DNA of 19,456 bases from an uncultured bacterium (GCA_905215855.1 CAJMRT010000038.1:1-19456), one strand, 5' to 3'; positions 1 through 6,360 are shown, numbered from the stretch's first letter. Numbers and translations are program-made. The notes: generated by a model from the letters alone, not told the origin.

Positions 1-1
1 C

Positions 2-202
2 ATTGAGAAGCATGCCACTTTGAAGAATGTTGACGAATGGGGCAAGAGAAAGCTTGCTTACCTTATCAACAAAGAGAGCGAAGGTTATTATGTTCTTTTC
101 GATTTTGAAAGTGAAGCTGAGTTCCCTGCAGAGCTCGACCGTATCTACAAGATCACAGAAGGCGTAATGCGTTCAATGATAATCAAGAAGGAAGTCGAAT
201 AA
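2..202 (+). CDS. rpsF: 30S ribosomal protein S6, 3' part (5' end outside window)
   Basis: The frame is open from base 2 and ends at TAA 200-202, so only about the last 66 residues are present. The EWGKRKLAY block followed by EGYYVLF and the ending EGVMRSMIIKKEVE match the C-terminal half of bacterial S6, which binds S18 on the small-subunit platform next to 16S rRNA helices. The TTG at 20-22 is an internal Leu codon, not a start, because coding continues in frame to the left edge. It is followed after 41 bases by ssb and then rpsR, the standard rpsF-ssb-rpsR order, which supports the call. Probably one transcript, ended by the terminator after rpsR. Confidence 0.95.
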   Translation: MEKHATLKNVDEWGKRKLAYLINKESEGYYVLFDFESEAEFPAELDRIYKITEGVMRSMIIKKEVE

Positions 203-243
203 TCAATTTGTAGGGTTTTAACCCGAACACGAAAGGAAAAAGT

Positions 244-744
244 ATGTTAAACAGAGTAATCTTAATGGGCAGAATTACAGCTGACCCTGAATTAAAAACA
301 ACAAACACAGGTGTAAGCGTTACAAGCTTCAGCATCGCAGTTGATCGCAACTATGTGAAGCAGGGCGAGGAGCGTAAAGCCGACTTCTTTAATATTGTAT
401 GTTGGAGAAGTACAGCGGAATTTGTATGCCGTTACTTTGGAAAGGGTTCTCTCATTGCTGTTGAAGGACAGCTCCAGAGCCGTCAGTTCCAGGCTAAGGA
501 CGGTTCAAACCGTTACGTTGTTGAGGTTGTAGCAGACAATGTTTCGTTCACAGGCGAACGCCGTGACAACAATGCAGGTGGCTACAATCAGTCCTATGGC
601 GGCAATCAGTCATACGGTGCTCCGTCTTACGGCGGAAGCCAGGCTTATCATCAGGAACCTGCTCCGCAGGCACCTGCGTCTTATCAGAGCGGTTCAAACT
701 CTGATTTTCAGGATATGCCGTTGGACGATGATTTACCATTTTAA
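244..744 (+). CDS. ssb: single-stranded DNA-binding protein
   Basis: A protein of 166 residues. The N-terminal OB fold (about 1-105) begins MLNRVILMGRI and contains the FFNIVCWR and KGSLIAVEGQLQSR blocks typical of bacterial SSB. It binds single-stranded DNA as a tetramer during replication and repair. Residues about 108-155 form a low-complexity linker rich in Gly, Tyr, Gln, Asn and Ser. The acidic tip ends DDDLPF, the conserved peptide that recruits partner proteins. ATG 244 is chosen because it starts the OB fold and has an AAAGGA ribosome binding site just upstream. It lies between rpsF and rpsR as in most Firmicutes. Length is normal for SsbA. Confidence 0.97.
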   Translation: MLNRVILMGRITADPELKTTNTGVSVTSFSIAVDRNYVKQGEERKADFFNIVCWRSTAEFVCRYFGKGSLIAVEGQLQSRQFQAKDGSNRYVVEVVADNVSFTGERRDNNAGGYNQSYGGNQSYGAPSYGGSQAYHQEPAPQAPASYQSGSNSDFQDMPLDDDLPF

Positions 745-789
745 CTTCAACTTAATTTAAATAATTCTCATTGAAAGGAGAACTTCATC

Positions 790-1029
790 ATGGCAGACAG
801 ACCAATGAACCGTGGCAGAAAAGCTCGCAAGAAGGTTTGCGGCTTCTGTGTTGACAAGGTTGAGAATATTGATTACAAGGATATTGCTCGTCTTCGTCGT
901 TATATGTCAGAAAGAGGAAAGATTCTTCCTCGCCGTGTAACAGGTACTTGCGCAAGACATCAGCGTGAGCTTACAGTTGCTATCAAGCGTGCTCGTCACC
1001 TTGCTTTGCTTCCTTACACAGCTGACTAA
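790..1029 (+). CDS. rpsR: 30S ribosomal protein S18
   Basis: A basic protein of 79 residues. It has a Cys pair near residues 17-20 (KKVCGFC), then DYKDIARLRRYMSERGKILPRR and TGTCARHQRELTVAIKRARHLALLPY, which is the S18 signature. S18 pairs with S6 on the platform of the 30S subunit. A good ribosome binding site (GAAAGGAG) sits about 10 bases before ATG 790. It is the last gene of the rpsF-ssb-rpsR unit and is followed at once by a strong intrinsic terminator. Four Cys residues in all (two N-terminal, others downstream) resemble the zinc-binding (C+) type of S18, but that is inference. Confidence 0.97.
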   Translation: MADRPMNRGRKARKKVCGFCVDKVENIDYKDIARLRRYMSERGKILPRRVTGTCARHQRELTVAIKRARHLALLPYTAD

Positions 1030-1046
1030 TTTTAATAACAGCTTTT

Positions 1047-1075
1047 AACACCGTACATTTTGTGCGGTGTTTTTT
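1047..1075 (+). terminator. intrinsic terminator after rpsR
   Basis: A 10-bp stem, AACACCGTAC (1047-1056) pairing with GTGCGGTGTT (1062-1071), with a 5-base loop and a T-run. It sits 17 bases after the rpsR stop. Confidence 0.9.
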
Positions 1076-1082
1076 ATGCAAT

Positions 1083-1114
1083 AAAAGCAGGGTATTTTTA
1101 GTACCCTGCTTTTT
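1083..1114. terminator. bidirectional terminator between rpsR and the first toxin gene
   Basis: A 12-bp inverted repeat, AAAAGCAGGGTA (1083-1094) and TACCCTGCTTTT (1102-1113). It is flanked by A-runs on the left and T-runs on the right, so it can end transcription from either side. It lies directly after the minus-strand toxin gene that stops at 1116. Confidence 0.8.
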
Positions 1115-1115
1115 G

Positions 1116-1391
1116 TTAAAACAAATCGCTGTGTGAACCTGTTCTTGTAAGAAATAATATCAGTTCATCTTCTAAATACTCATAAATTAACAGCCAGTCA
1201 GGCTCTAAGTGACATTCATGTTTGCCTTTGTAGTTTCCTATCAGCAAATGGTCACGATATTTGTCGGGAAGAATTTCGTCATTTGCGAGCATATCAATTA
1301 CTTTCTTCAGAATGTTCAAATCTTTGTTTTGCTTTTTAATTTTTTTAAAATCTTTTTTGAATTGATTTGTGGGTTTGATTATATATTTCAT
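1116..1391 (-). CDS. YafQ/RelE-type mRNA-interferase toxin
   Basis: A basic protein of 91 residues from the YafQ branch of the RelE/ParE toxins, which cleave mRNA on the ribosome. The family's catalytic pattern is visible: His48 (RDH), His61 (ECH), Asp65-Trp66 (PDW), Arg83 and His87 in TRTGSHSDLF. These align with His50, His63, Asp67, Arg83 and His87 of E. coli YafQ. The ATG overlaps the stop of the antitoxin gene by 4 bases, implying translational coupling. A second, diverged copy of the same toxin lies on the other strand at 5120-5392. Family assignment is firm; activity is inferred. Confidence 0.88.
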   Translation of the reverse strand: MKYIIKPTNQFKKDFKKIKKQNKDLNILKKVIDMLANDEILPDKYRDHLLIGNYKGKHECHLEPDWLLIYEYLEDELILFLTRTGSHSDLF

Positions 1392-1657
1392 TTATCCAAA
1401 TCCTCAAATAATTCATCGGCATTGCTATAGCTCTTATAAAGCTCGGGGTGTTTTTTCATTTCTTCAATTTCAGCGAAAGCGGCTTCGGTTTCTGCATTAT
1501 ATTTGCGAATAGTAAATGGGATACCGTTAAATTCAAGCGACTGCTGAATGAAAAGATTGATGGCGGTAGTCATATCAAGTCCTAAAGATGAAAACAGTTC
1601 CTGTGCTTTTAATTTTTTGTCAGCATCAATTCTGATGTTAATATTTGTCATAGCCAT
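1388..1657 (-). CDS. DinJ/RelB-type antitoxin
   Basis: A protein of 89 residues. The N-terminus (MTNINIRIDADKKLKAQELF) followed by LGLDMTTAINLFIQQ is a ribbon-helix-helix DNA-binding domain of the RelB/DinJ family. The acidic C-terminal half (EAAFAEIEEMKKHPELY) should wrap and neutralise the toxin. ATG 1657 is chosen because AAGGAG lies 8 bases upstream; ATG 1651 is possible but poorly spaced. It is the first gene of a two-gene unit with the toxin. Autorepression through the palindrome at 1686-1703 is expected for this family and inferred here. Confidence 0.88.
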   Translation of the reverse strand: MAMTNINIRIDADKKLKAQELFSSLGLDMTTAINLFIQQSLEFNGIPFTIRKYNAETEAAFAEIEEMKKHPELYKSYSNADELFEDLDK

Positions 1658-1677
1658 AAAATCATCTCCTTATTATT

Positions 1678-1706
1678 ATGTTATCACAATGTAATAACAT
1701 TGTCAA
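1678..1706 (-). promoter_or_regulatory. promoter with overlapping palindromic operator of the first toxin-antitoxin module
   Basis: On the minus strand, TTGACA (1701-1706) and TAACAT (1678-1683) are 17 bases apart. A perfect palindrome, ACAATGTAATAACATTGT (1686-1703), fills most of the spacer and enters the -35 box. This is the usual layout for antitoxin autorepression. Binding is inferred. Confidence 0.7.
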
Positions 1707-1753
1707 CATTATCTTTTACATATTTTTTGTTAGTTTTTCCTGTAATTAACCTA

Positions 1754-1782
1754 TTGACAAATACCCCAATGGGGTATACAAT
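1754..1782 (+). promoter_or_regulatory. csoR-copA promoter with CsoR-type operator in the spacer
   Basis: TTGACA (1754-1759) and TACAAT (1777-1782) are separated by exactly 17 bases. That spacer is filled by the palindrome ATACCCCAATGGGGTAT (1761-1777), a pseudo-palindrome with G/C tracts flanked by AT like known CsoR operators. A bound repressor would block RNA polymerase directly. Copper-dependent derepression is established for the family and inferred for this site. Confidence 0.85.
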
Positions 1783-1794
1783 CATAACTGTAAG

Positions 1795-1811
1795 ATACCT
1801 ATATGGGGTAT
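1795..1811 (+). promoter_or_regulatory. second, half-degenerate CsoR-like operator
   Basis: ATACCTATATGGGGTAT repeats the 17-base form of the upstream operator. It has an intact right half (GGGGTAT) and a degraded left half. It begins 17 bases downstream of the end of the first site, just past the probable transcription start, where a repressor could add a roadblock. Confidence 0.55.
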
Positions 1812-1864
1812 ATTCAAAGGGCTTTGAATAATATATCCTGTTTTGAAGATATGAGGTTGATATT

Positions 1865-2170
1865 ATGGAGAATAATAAGTGTGAACATTGTGCAAAACAC
1901 AAGCACCGCACCGAAAAAGAATACAAGTCGCTTGTAAACCGTCTTAATCGTATTGAAGGTCAGATACGGGGGATAAAGGGTATGCTTGAAAAAGATGCCT
2001 ACTGTCCCGATATTCTGGTACAGGTTGCCGCCGCCAATGCGGCACTCAACGCTTTTAACAAAGAGTTGCTTGCTAATCATATCCGCACCTGTGTTGCAGA
2101 TGACATAAGGGCAGGTAACGATGAAACAATTGACGAGCTTGTCGGTGTTTTGCAAAAGCTTATGAAGTAG
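1865..2170 (+). CDS. csoR: CsoR-family copper-sensing repressor
   Basis: An all-helical protein of 101 residues. The RLNRIEGQIRGIKGMLEKDAYC block is diagnostic of the CsoR/RcnR/FrmR family. The Cu(I) ligand set Cys-His-Cys is present as Cys47 (AYCPD), His72 and Cys76 (NHIRTC), which favours copper over nickel or formaldehyde sensing. An extra CEHC and several His residues near the N-terminus (6-14) may add metal affinity. ATG 1865 follows a run of AT-rich leader. The gene ends 8 bases before the copA start, so both share the promoter at 1754-1782, and the repressor controls its own operon. Confidence 0.93.
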   Translation: MENNKCEHCAKHKHRTEKEYKSLVNRLNRIEGQIRGIKGMLEKDAYCPDILVQVAAANAALNAFNKELLANHIRTCVADDIRAGNDETIDELVGVLQKLMK

Positions 2171-2178
2171 GAGAAACT

Positions 2179-4674
2179 ATGACTCAATACAATGTAACGG
2201 GTATGAGCTGTGCCGCCTGTGTTGCCCGTGTTGAAAAGGCGGTATCAAAGATTGACGGAGTAAATTCCTGTTCCGTCAGTCTGCTCACAAATTCAATGAA
2301 TGTTGACGGTACTGCCGATTCGTCTGCAATTATAAAAGCCGTGCAGAATGCCGGCTATGGTGCGTCTTTGAAAGGCAAAGAGAAAAAATCGCCCGATGCA
2401 GAGAATTCTCTCAAAGATACCGAAACACCCAAAATCAGAAAAAGACTTATCGCATCACTTATTGTTCTTGCAGTATTGATGTATTTTTCAATGGGACATA
2501 TGATGTGGGAATGGCCTTTGCCGTCATTTTTTGACAATAACCATATTGCAATGGGACTTGTTCAGCTGATTTTGTCAGGCATAGTGATGGTGATTAATCA
2601 GAAATTTTTTGTTAGCGGCTTCAAGGGGATTATCCGCCTTGCTCCCAATATGGACACGCTTGTTGCACTTGGTTCGGGCACAGCCTTTGTTTACAGCACA
2701 ATTGCATTGTTTATGATGACCGATGCGCAGCTGAGAGGTGATTCGGCGACGGTTATGTCGTATATGCACGAGTTCTATTTTGAATCAGCCGCAATGATTT
2801 TGGCGCTCATCACAGTCGGTAAAATGCTTGAGGCTCACTCAAAGGGCAAAACTACCGACGCTCTCAAAGGCTTGATGAAACTTGCACCAAAGACTGCTAC
2901 GATTGTAGTTGACGGTGCTGAAAAGACTGTTCCGATAGAGCAGGTGAAAAAAGGCGATATATTCGCAGTTCGTCCGGGTGAGAGTATTCCTGTTGACGGA
3001 GTTGTTATTAACGGTGAAAGTGCCGTCAATGAATCAGCGCTGACGGGTGAAAGCGTTCCTGTTGACAAGCTTGTAGGCGATACGGTTTCAGCCGCAACAA
3101 TCAATCAGTCGGGATATATCCGCTGTGAGGCTACGAGAATCGGTGAGGGCACAACGCTGTCGCAGATTATTAAAATGGTCAGTGATGCGTCTGCTACCAA
3201 AGCACCTATTGCAAAAATTGCCGACAAGGTATCGGGTGTGTTTGTTCCTGCGGTAATCACAATTGCCGTGATTACTGCAATCGTGTGGTTGCTCATCGGT
3301 CAGAGTGTAGGATTTTCGCTTGCAAGAGCCATTTCAGTTCTTGTAATCAGTTGTCCGTGTGCATTGGGACTTGCAACCCCTGTTGCGATTATGGTCGGCA
3401 ACGGTGTCGGTGCAAAAAATGGAATCCTTTTTAAAACTGCAGTTTCGCTTGAAACGGCAGGCAGAATTGACACGGTTGTTCTTGACAAAACAGGCACGGT
3501 TACCAAGGGTGAACCCGCTGTAACCGATATCGTTACAGTCGAAAATATTTCGGAAACCGAGCTTTTGAAAACAGCCGTTGCTCTTGAAAAATCAAGCGAA
3601 CATCCGCTTGCAAAGGCAATTGTAGTTTATGCAAATGACAGACATATTATCGGCGATGCCGTGACTGAGTTCAATGCCGTAACGGGTAACGGACTTACCG
3701 CAAAAATCGGATCAGAAAGCGTTTACGGCGGCAATTACAGATATATTTCACAGTTTGCGGAAATTTCGTCATACGAAAAATCAAAGTCTGAACAGCTTGC
3801 GGAAGAGGGAAAAACTCCACTGTATTTCTGTAAAGGAAATAAATTTCTCGGTATTATCGCCGTTGCGGACATAATAAAAGAGGACGGCAAACAGGCTGTT
3901 AATGAACTCAAAAATATGGGTGTGCGTGTTGTAATGCTTACGGGCGATAATGAAAAAACCGCAAAAGCCGTTGCAAAAAATGCAGACATTGATGAAGTTG
4001 TCGCAGGAGTTCTTCCAGACGGCAAGGAAAAGAATGTAAGAGAGCTGAAAAAATACGGCAAGGTTGCAATGGTCGGTGACGGCATTAACGATGCGCCTGC
4101 CCTCACAAGCGCAGACTTGGGTATTGCAATCGGAGCGGGAACGGATGTTGCAATTGATGCGGCAGATGTTGTACTCGTAAAGAGCCGACTTGCAGATGTT
4201 CCTGCAACAATCAGACTTGGCAGAGCAACACTCCGTAACATTCACGAAAATCTTTTCTGGGCATTTATTTACAATGTAATCGGTATTCCGCTTGCCATGG
4301 GTGCATTTATCAATCTTTTCGGCTGGCAGTTAAATCCGATGTTCGGTGCGGCGGCAATGAGCCTTTCAAGCTTTTGTGTTGTAACAAATGCATTAAGACT
4401 TAATTTCGTTAAGGTTCACAGCTCAAAGCATGACAGAAAAATAAAACATAAAAATAAAAAGGAGAATAAAACCATGGAAAAAACAATGAAAATCGAAGGT
4501 ATGATGTGTCCGCATTGCGAGGCAACAGTAAAGAAAACTCTTGAGGCAATTGACGGTGTTGAATCGGCAGAAGTAAGCCACGAAAAAGGCTCAGCCGTTC
4601 TTACAATGTCAAAAAATGTTGAAGATTCCGTTCTTAAAAAAGCAGTAGAGGACGCAGGATACAAAGTAAATTGA
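2179..4674 (+). CDS. copA: Cu(I)-exporting P1B-type ATPase with C-terminal CopZ-like domain
   Basis: A protein of 831 residues that pumps Cu(I) out across the membrane using ATP. An N-terminal heavy-metal domain carries the Cys11-x-x-Cys14 motif (GMSCAAC). Next come paired membrane helices, the actuator motif TGES at 289-292, the ion-path motif Cys392-Pro-Cys394, the phosphorylated Asp436 in DKTGTVTKGEP, the HP motif (SSEHPLA) and GDGINDAP from 633. YN in the seventh helix and MSLSS in the eighth fit Cu(I) selectivity. From residue 766 a second heavy-metal domain (MMCPHC, Cys777 and Cys780) is fused after a Lys/Asn/Glu-rich linker. The family's usual form ends before that linker. Start ATG 2179 has AGGAG upstream and follows csoR closely. 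Confidence 0.95.
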   Translation: MTQYNVTGMSCAACVARVEKAVSKIDGVNSCSVSLLTNSMNVDGTADSSAIIKAVQNAGYGASLKGKEKKSPDAENSLKDTETPKIRKRLIASLIVLAVLMYFSMGHMMWEWPLPSFFDNNHIAMGLVQLILSGIVMVINQKFFVSGFKGIIRLAPNMDTLVALGSGTAFVYSTIALFMMTDAQLRGDSATVMSYMHEFYFESAAMILALITVGKMLEAHSKGKTTDALKGLMKLAPKTATIVVDGAEKTVPIEQVKKGDIFAVRPGESIPVDGVVINGESAVNESALTGESVPVDKLVGDTVSAATINQSGYIRCEATRIGEGTTLSQIIKMVSDASATKAPIAKIADKVSGVFVPAVITIAVITAIVWLLIGQSVGFSLARAISVLVISCPCALGLATPVAIMVGNGVGAKNGILFKTAVSLETAGRIDTVVLDKTGTVTKGEPAVTDIVTVENISETELLKTAVALEKSSEHPLAKAIVVYANDRHIIGDAVTEFNAVTGNGLTAKIGSESVYGGNYRYISQFAEISSYEKSKSEQLAEEGKTPLYFCKGNKFLGIIAVADIIKEDGKQAVNELKNMGVRVVMLTGDNEKTAKAVAKNADIDEVVAGVLPDGKEKNVRELKKYGKVAMVGDGINDAPALTSADLGIAIGAGTDVAIDAADVVLVKSRLADVPATIRLGRATLRNIHENLFWAFIYNVIGIPLAMGAFINLFGWQLNPMFGAAAMSLSSFCVVTNALRLNFVKVHSSKHDRKIKHKNKKENKTMEKTMKIEGMMCPHCEATVKKTLEAIDGVESAEVSHEKGSAVLTMSKNVEDSVLKKAVEDAGYKVN
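4474..4674 (+). CDS. possible stand-alone CopZ copper chaperone from an internal start within copA
   Basis: ATG 4474 lies in the copA frame and is preceded by AAAAAGGAG with 9 bases of spacing, a ribosome binding site as good as those of neighbouring genes. Translation from here gives a 66-residue protein with the βαββαβ heavy-metal fold pattern: TMKIEGMMCPHC, then KTLEAIDGVESAEV and ending EDAGYKVN. That is close to the length of free CopZ, which hands Cu(I) to CopA. The same bases are read as residues 766-831 of the ATPase. Either the fusion alone, the free chaperone alone after an unseen stop, or both may be made. The start signal is seen; dual expression is inferred. Confidence 0.55.
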   Translation: MEKTMKIEGMMCPHCEATVKKTLEAIDGVESAEVSHEKGSAVLTMSKNVEDSVLKKAVEDAGYKVN

Positions 4675-4699
4675 AAATTTAAAATGTAAAATTTAAAAT

Positions 4700-4755
4700 T
4701 AAGGTCGGGAAGAGAGTGTGTAAAATGAAATGCTCTGTTTCCCGACCTTTGTTTT
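4700..4755 (+). terminator. terminator of the csoR-copA operon
   Basis: A long hairpin with AAGGTCGGGAA (4700-4710) pairing with TTCCCGACCTT (4738-4748), an inner GAGAG/CTCT pairing and a T-rich tail. It is preceded by an AT-only tandem repeat of the AAAATTTAAAAT type at 4674-4699. Confidence 0.8.
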
Positions 4756-4802
4756 ATTGTATGTAAAATTGTGCAAAATAATGACAGCGTAATTATAATT
4801 GC

Positions 4803-4831
4803 TTGACTTTGTGATTTGTATGTGATATTAT
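4803..4831 (+). promoter_or_regulatory. promoter of the second toxin-antitoxin module
   Basis: TTGACT (4803-4808) and TATTAT (4826-4831) with 17 bases between them, ending 29 bases before the antitoxin ATG. Partly dyad-symmetric ATGT/ACAT sequence around the -10 could serve as the operator, but no clean palindrome is present. Confidence 0.65.
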
Positions 4832-4860
4832 ACATATACAGATATAAAGGAGTTGATTTT

Positions 4861-5133
4861 ATGGCAACAACAAATCTGAATGTCAGAGTTGATGAAAATC
4901 TTAAAAAAACAGCTGACACATTGCTTAACGAACTTGGTTTGAATATGTCAACAGCAATCAATATCTATCTCAAACAAATTGTCAGGGAGAACGGCATACC
5001 GTTTGAAATCAAACTTGATAAGCCAAATGCAGAAACCTTGCAGGCTATGCAGGATGTCAGAGAGGGCAAAAATCTTCACGGTCCTTTTGGTTCTGTAAGC
5101 GAGCTTATGGAGGACTTGAGTGCTGACGATTAA
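4861..5133 (+). CDS. DinJ/RelB-type antitoxin (second module)
   Basis: A protein of 90 residues starting MATTNLNVRVDENLKK, a ribbon-helix-helix N-terminus, followed by LGLNMSTAINIYLKQIV and NGIPFEI. It is clearly paralogous to the antitoxin at 1388-1657 (same LGL-MTTAIN and NGIPF blocks) but with a different C-terminal tail (LHGPFGSVSELMEDL). That difference fits pairing with its own toxin. ATG 4861 is preceded by AAAGGAG. An in-frame ATG at 4816 lies inside the promoter and is not used. The gene overlaps the toxin gene by 14 bases. Confidence 0.88.
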   Translation: MATTNLNVRVDENLKKTADTLLNELGLNMSTAINIYLKQIVRENGIPFEIKLDKPNAETLQAMQDVREGKNLHGPFGSVSELMEDLSADD

Positions 5134-5392
5134 GTATCATACCCTGTTTAAAAAGGATTTTAAAAGAATAAAAAAGCGTGGTTATGATATTTCAAGGCTT
5201 GAAAAGATAGTTGAATTGCTTGCGAATGAAGTACCGTTGCCCGAGCAATTCAAAGATCACAATCTTTCGGGTAATTATAACGGCTTTCGAGAATGTCACA
5301 TTGCACCCGATTGGTTGCTCATTTATCAAGTCAACAACAACGAACTCGTCCTTGTTTTGTCAAGAACAGGTTCACACAGCGATTTATTCTGA
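5120..5392 (+). CDS. YafQ/RelE-type mRNA-interferase toxin (second module)
   Basis: A protein of 90 residues read from GTG 5120, with GGAGG 6 bases upstream inside the antitoxin gene, implying coupled translation. The catalytic set is intact: His47 (KDH), His60 (ECH), Asp64-Trp65, Arg82 and His86 in SRTGSHSDLF. It is paralogous to the toxin at 1116-1391, which reads on the opposite strand. A 25-base stretch near the 3' end is identical in both (5361-5385 and the complement of 1123-1147). An alternative start cannot be excluded, but none has a comparable ribosome binding site. Confidence 0.87.
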   Translation: MLTIKYHTLFKKDFKRIKKRGYDISRLEKIVELLANEVPLPEQFKDHNLSGNYNGFRECHIAPDWLLIYQVNNNELVLVLSRTGSHSDLF

Positions 5393-5409
5393 ACTTAATA
5401 TTTTAAATT

Positions 5410-5442
5410 AAGGCACTTTGCAGAAATGCAGAGTGCCTTTTT
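5410..5442 (+). terminator. terminator of the second toxin-antitoxin module
   Basis: AAGGCACT-TTGCA (5410-5422) pairs with TGCAGAGTGCCTT (5427-5439) with one mismatch and a 4-base loop, followed by a T-run. It begins 18 bases after the toxin stop. Confidence 0.85.
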
Positions 5443-5720
5443 GTATGATAAAATTCCAAAGTTTTGTAATCATTTGTATGGGAACATCCACTATACACTT
5501 TTCAGGTAACGGTAAAAAGTTTGTGATAAGACTGATTTTATAAATGTAACAAAGATGTTGTTCGCCGCTACAAACGAATGCACTATTTTCATCATATCAA
5601 CCATATATGATGAAACAAAAGTTTCTCATCAAAGCGGACGTCTAATTTACGCTCGGGCAAAATATGTTGTGATACTTGCAAACTGTCTTCACGAGAAGGG
5701 AACGGCGGCTCGCCGTATAA
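5443..5720. other. intergenic stretch without a recognisable gene
   Basis: About 280 bases between two terminators. I see no coding sequence with a ribosome binding site. It holds a perfect 11-bp inverted repeat, TTTCATCATAT (5587-5597) and ATATGATGAAA (5605-5615), and a compact GC-rich hairpin ACGGCG-GCT-CGCCGT (5702-5716). It also holds one copy of an AT-rich 26-base motif (5528-5553) that recurs at 11,907-11,932. Confidence 0.6.
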
Positions 5721-5754
5721 GAAAAAACGGAGTAACCAAAACCGATTACTCCGT
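5721..5754 (-). terminator. terminator downstream of the ireB-linked hypothetical gene
   Basis: ACGGAGTAA (5727-5735) and TTACTCCGT (5746-5754) form a 9-bp stem. On the minus strand it is followed by a run of six T (complement of 5721-5726), just past the stop at 5770. Confidence 0.85.
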
Positions 5755-5769
5755 AAATTCAATGTTAAA

Positions 5770-6075
5770 TTACATTTTGTTTGCAAGGGCTCTTTCAAGC
5801 CAGATGTCTGCAATATCCATAGCAAGGAACAATCCCTTTTTCTCGCTTGACTTAACAAGCTGTTTTCTCGGTGAAAGATAAGGGTCTGTAGCCATTAACT
5901 GAACTGTTACCTTATCGGCAATCTCAGTTCCGTTGACATCCTTTTTGCTTTTGATTTGCATTCTTATAACATACGGTTCTTCCATACTGCCGTAGTAAAT
6001 CTCGTCATTGCAACGAACGAGCGGTCTGCCCTTGTAAGTCGAAAATTTCTTTTCGGTCTTTTTGGTATCTGCCAC
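5770..6075 (-). CDS. conserved hypothetical protein downstream of ireB
   Basis: A soluble protein of 101 residues that I cannot assign to a named family. The first 12 residues are Lys/Thr rich and probably disordered. Then come KGRPLVRCNDEIYYGSMEEPYVIRMQI and a hydrophobic, β-rich stretch (KVTVQLMATDP), ending in a helical segment (LFLAMDIADIWLERAL). There are no membrane helices and no obvious catalytic motif. It lies 16 bases after ireB on the same strand and ends at a terminator, so the two are probably cotranscribed from the ireB promoter. The sequence resembles uncharacterised Clostridia proteins I recall, but I cannot name one. Confidence 0.75.
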   Translation of the reverse strand: MADTKKTEKKFSTYKGRPLVRCNDEIYYGSMEEPYVIRMQIKSKKDVNGTEIADKVTVQLMATDPYLSPRKQLVKSSEKKGLFLAMDIADIWLERALANKM

Positions 6076-6091
6076 AAGGCATCATCCTTTC

Positions 6092-6337
6092 TTAAACATT
6101 AAGATACGATTTTACCAGTGCTTCAAGTAGGTCGTCACGGTCGATCTTGCTGATGATGTTGCGAGCGTTATTATATGTTGTAATATAGGTCGGATCCTCG
6201 CTTAAAATATATCCCACAATCTGATTGATAGGGTTATATCCTTTTTGGCGGAGGGCATCATAAACGATTGTAAGCCCTGCTTTTATCTGGTCATCTTTTT
6301 CCTCACCAAGAGAAAAAATCATTGTTTTATCCAACAT
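6092..6337 (-). CDS. ireB: IreB-family regulatory phosphoprotein (formerly DUF965)
   Basis: A protein of 81 residues starting MLDKTMIFSLGEEKDDQIK, then VYDALRQKGYNPINQIVGYILSEDPTYI and ending DDLLEALVKSYL. This is the IreB/YrzL family signature, and the length is typical. In enterococci IreB is a substrate of the Ser/Thr kinase IreK and negatively affects cephalosporin tolerance; the conserved Thr near the N-terminus (Thr5 here) is a candidate phosphosite by analogy. AGGAGG lies upstream of ATG 6337. In many Firmicutes ireB sits beside alaS and ruvX; here its neighbours are pheT and an unnamed gene. Confidence 0.92.
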   Translation of the reverse strand: MLDKTMIFSLGEEKDDQIKAGLTIVYDALRQKGYNPINQIVGYILSEDPTYITTYNNARNIISKIDRDDLLEALVKSYLNV

Positions 6338-6360
6338 ACTGAAACACCTCCTATTCTGCT

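Noticed and set aside
3735..4245. Two overlapping antisense frames within copA
   Set aside because: Low-complexity Ser/Ala/Thr/Cys translations opposite a conserved ATPase; no start signals.
4674..4699. AT-only tandem repeat, considered as a CRISPR-like or origin repeat
   Set aside because: Only two imperfect units with no spacers; simple low-complexity sequence before a terminator.
5555..5881. 108-codon plus-strand frame
   Set aside because: It overlaps the terminator and the 3' end of the minus-strand conserved gene, and has no ribosome binding site or family resemblance.
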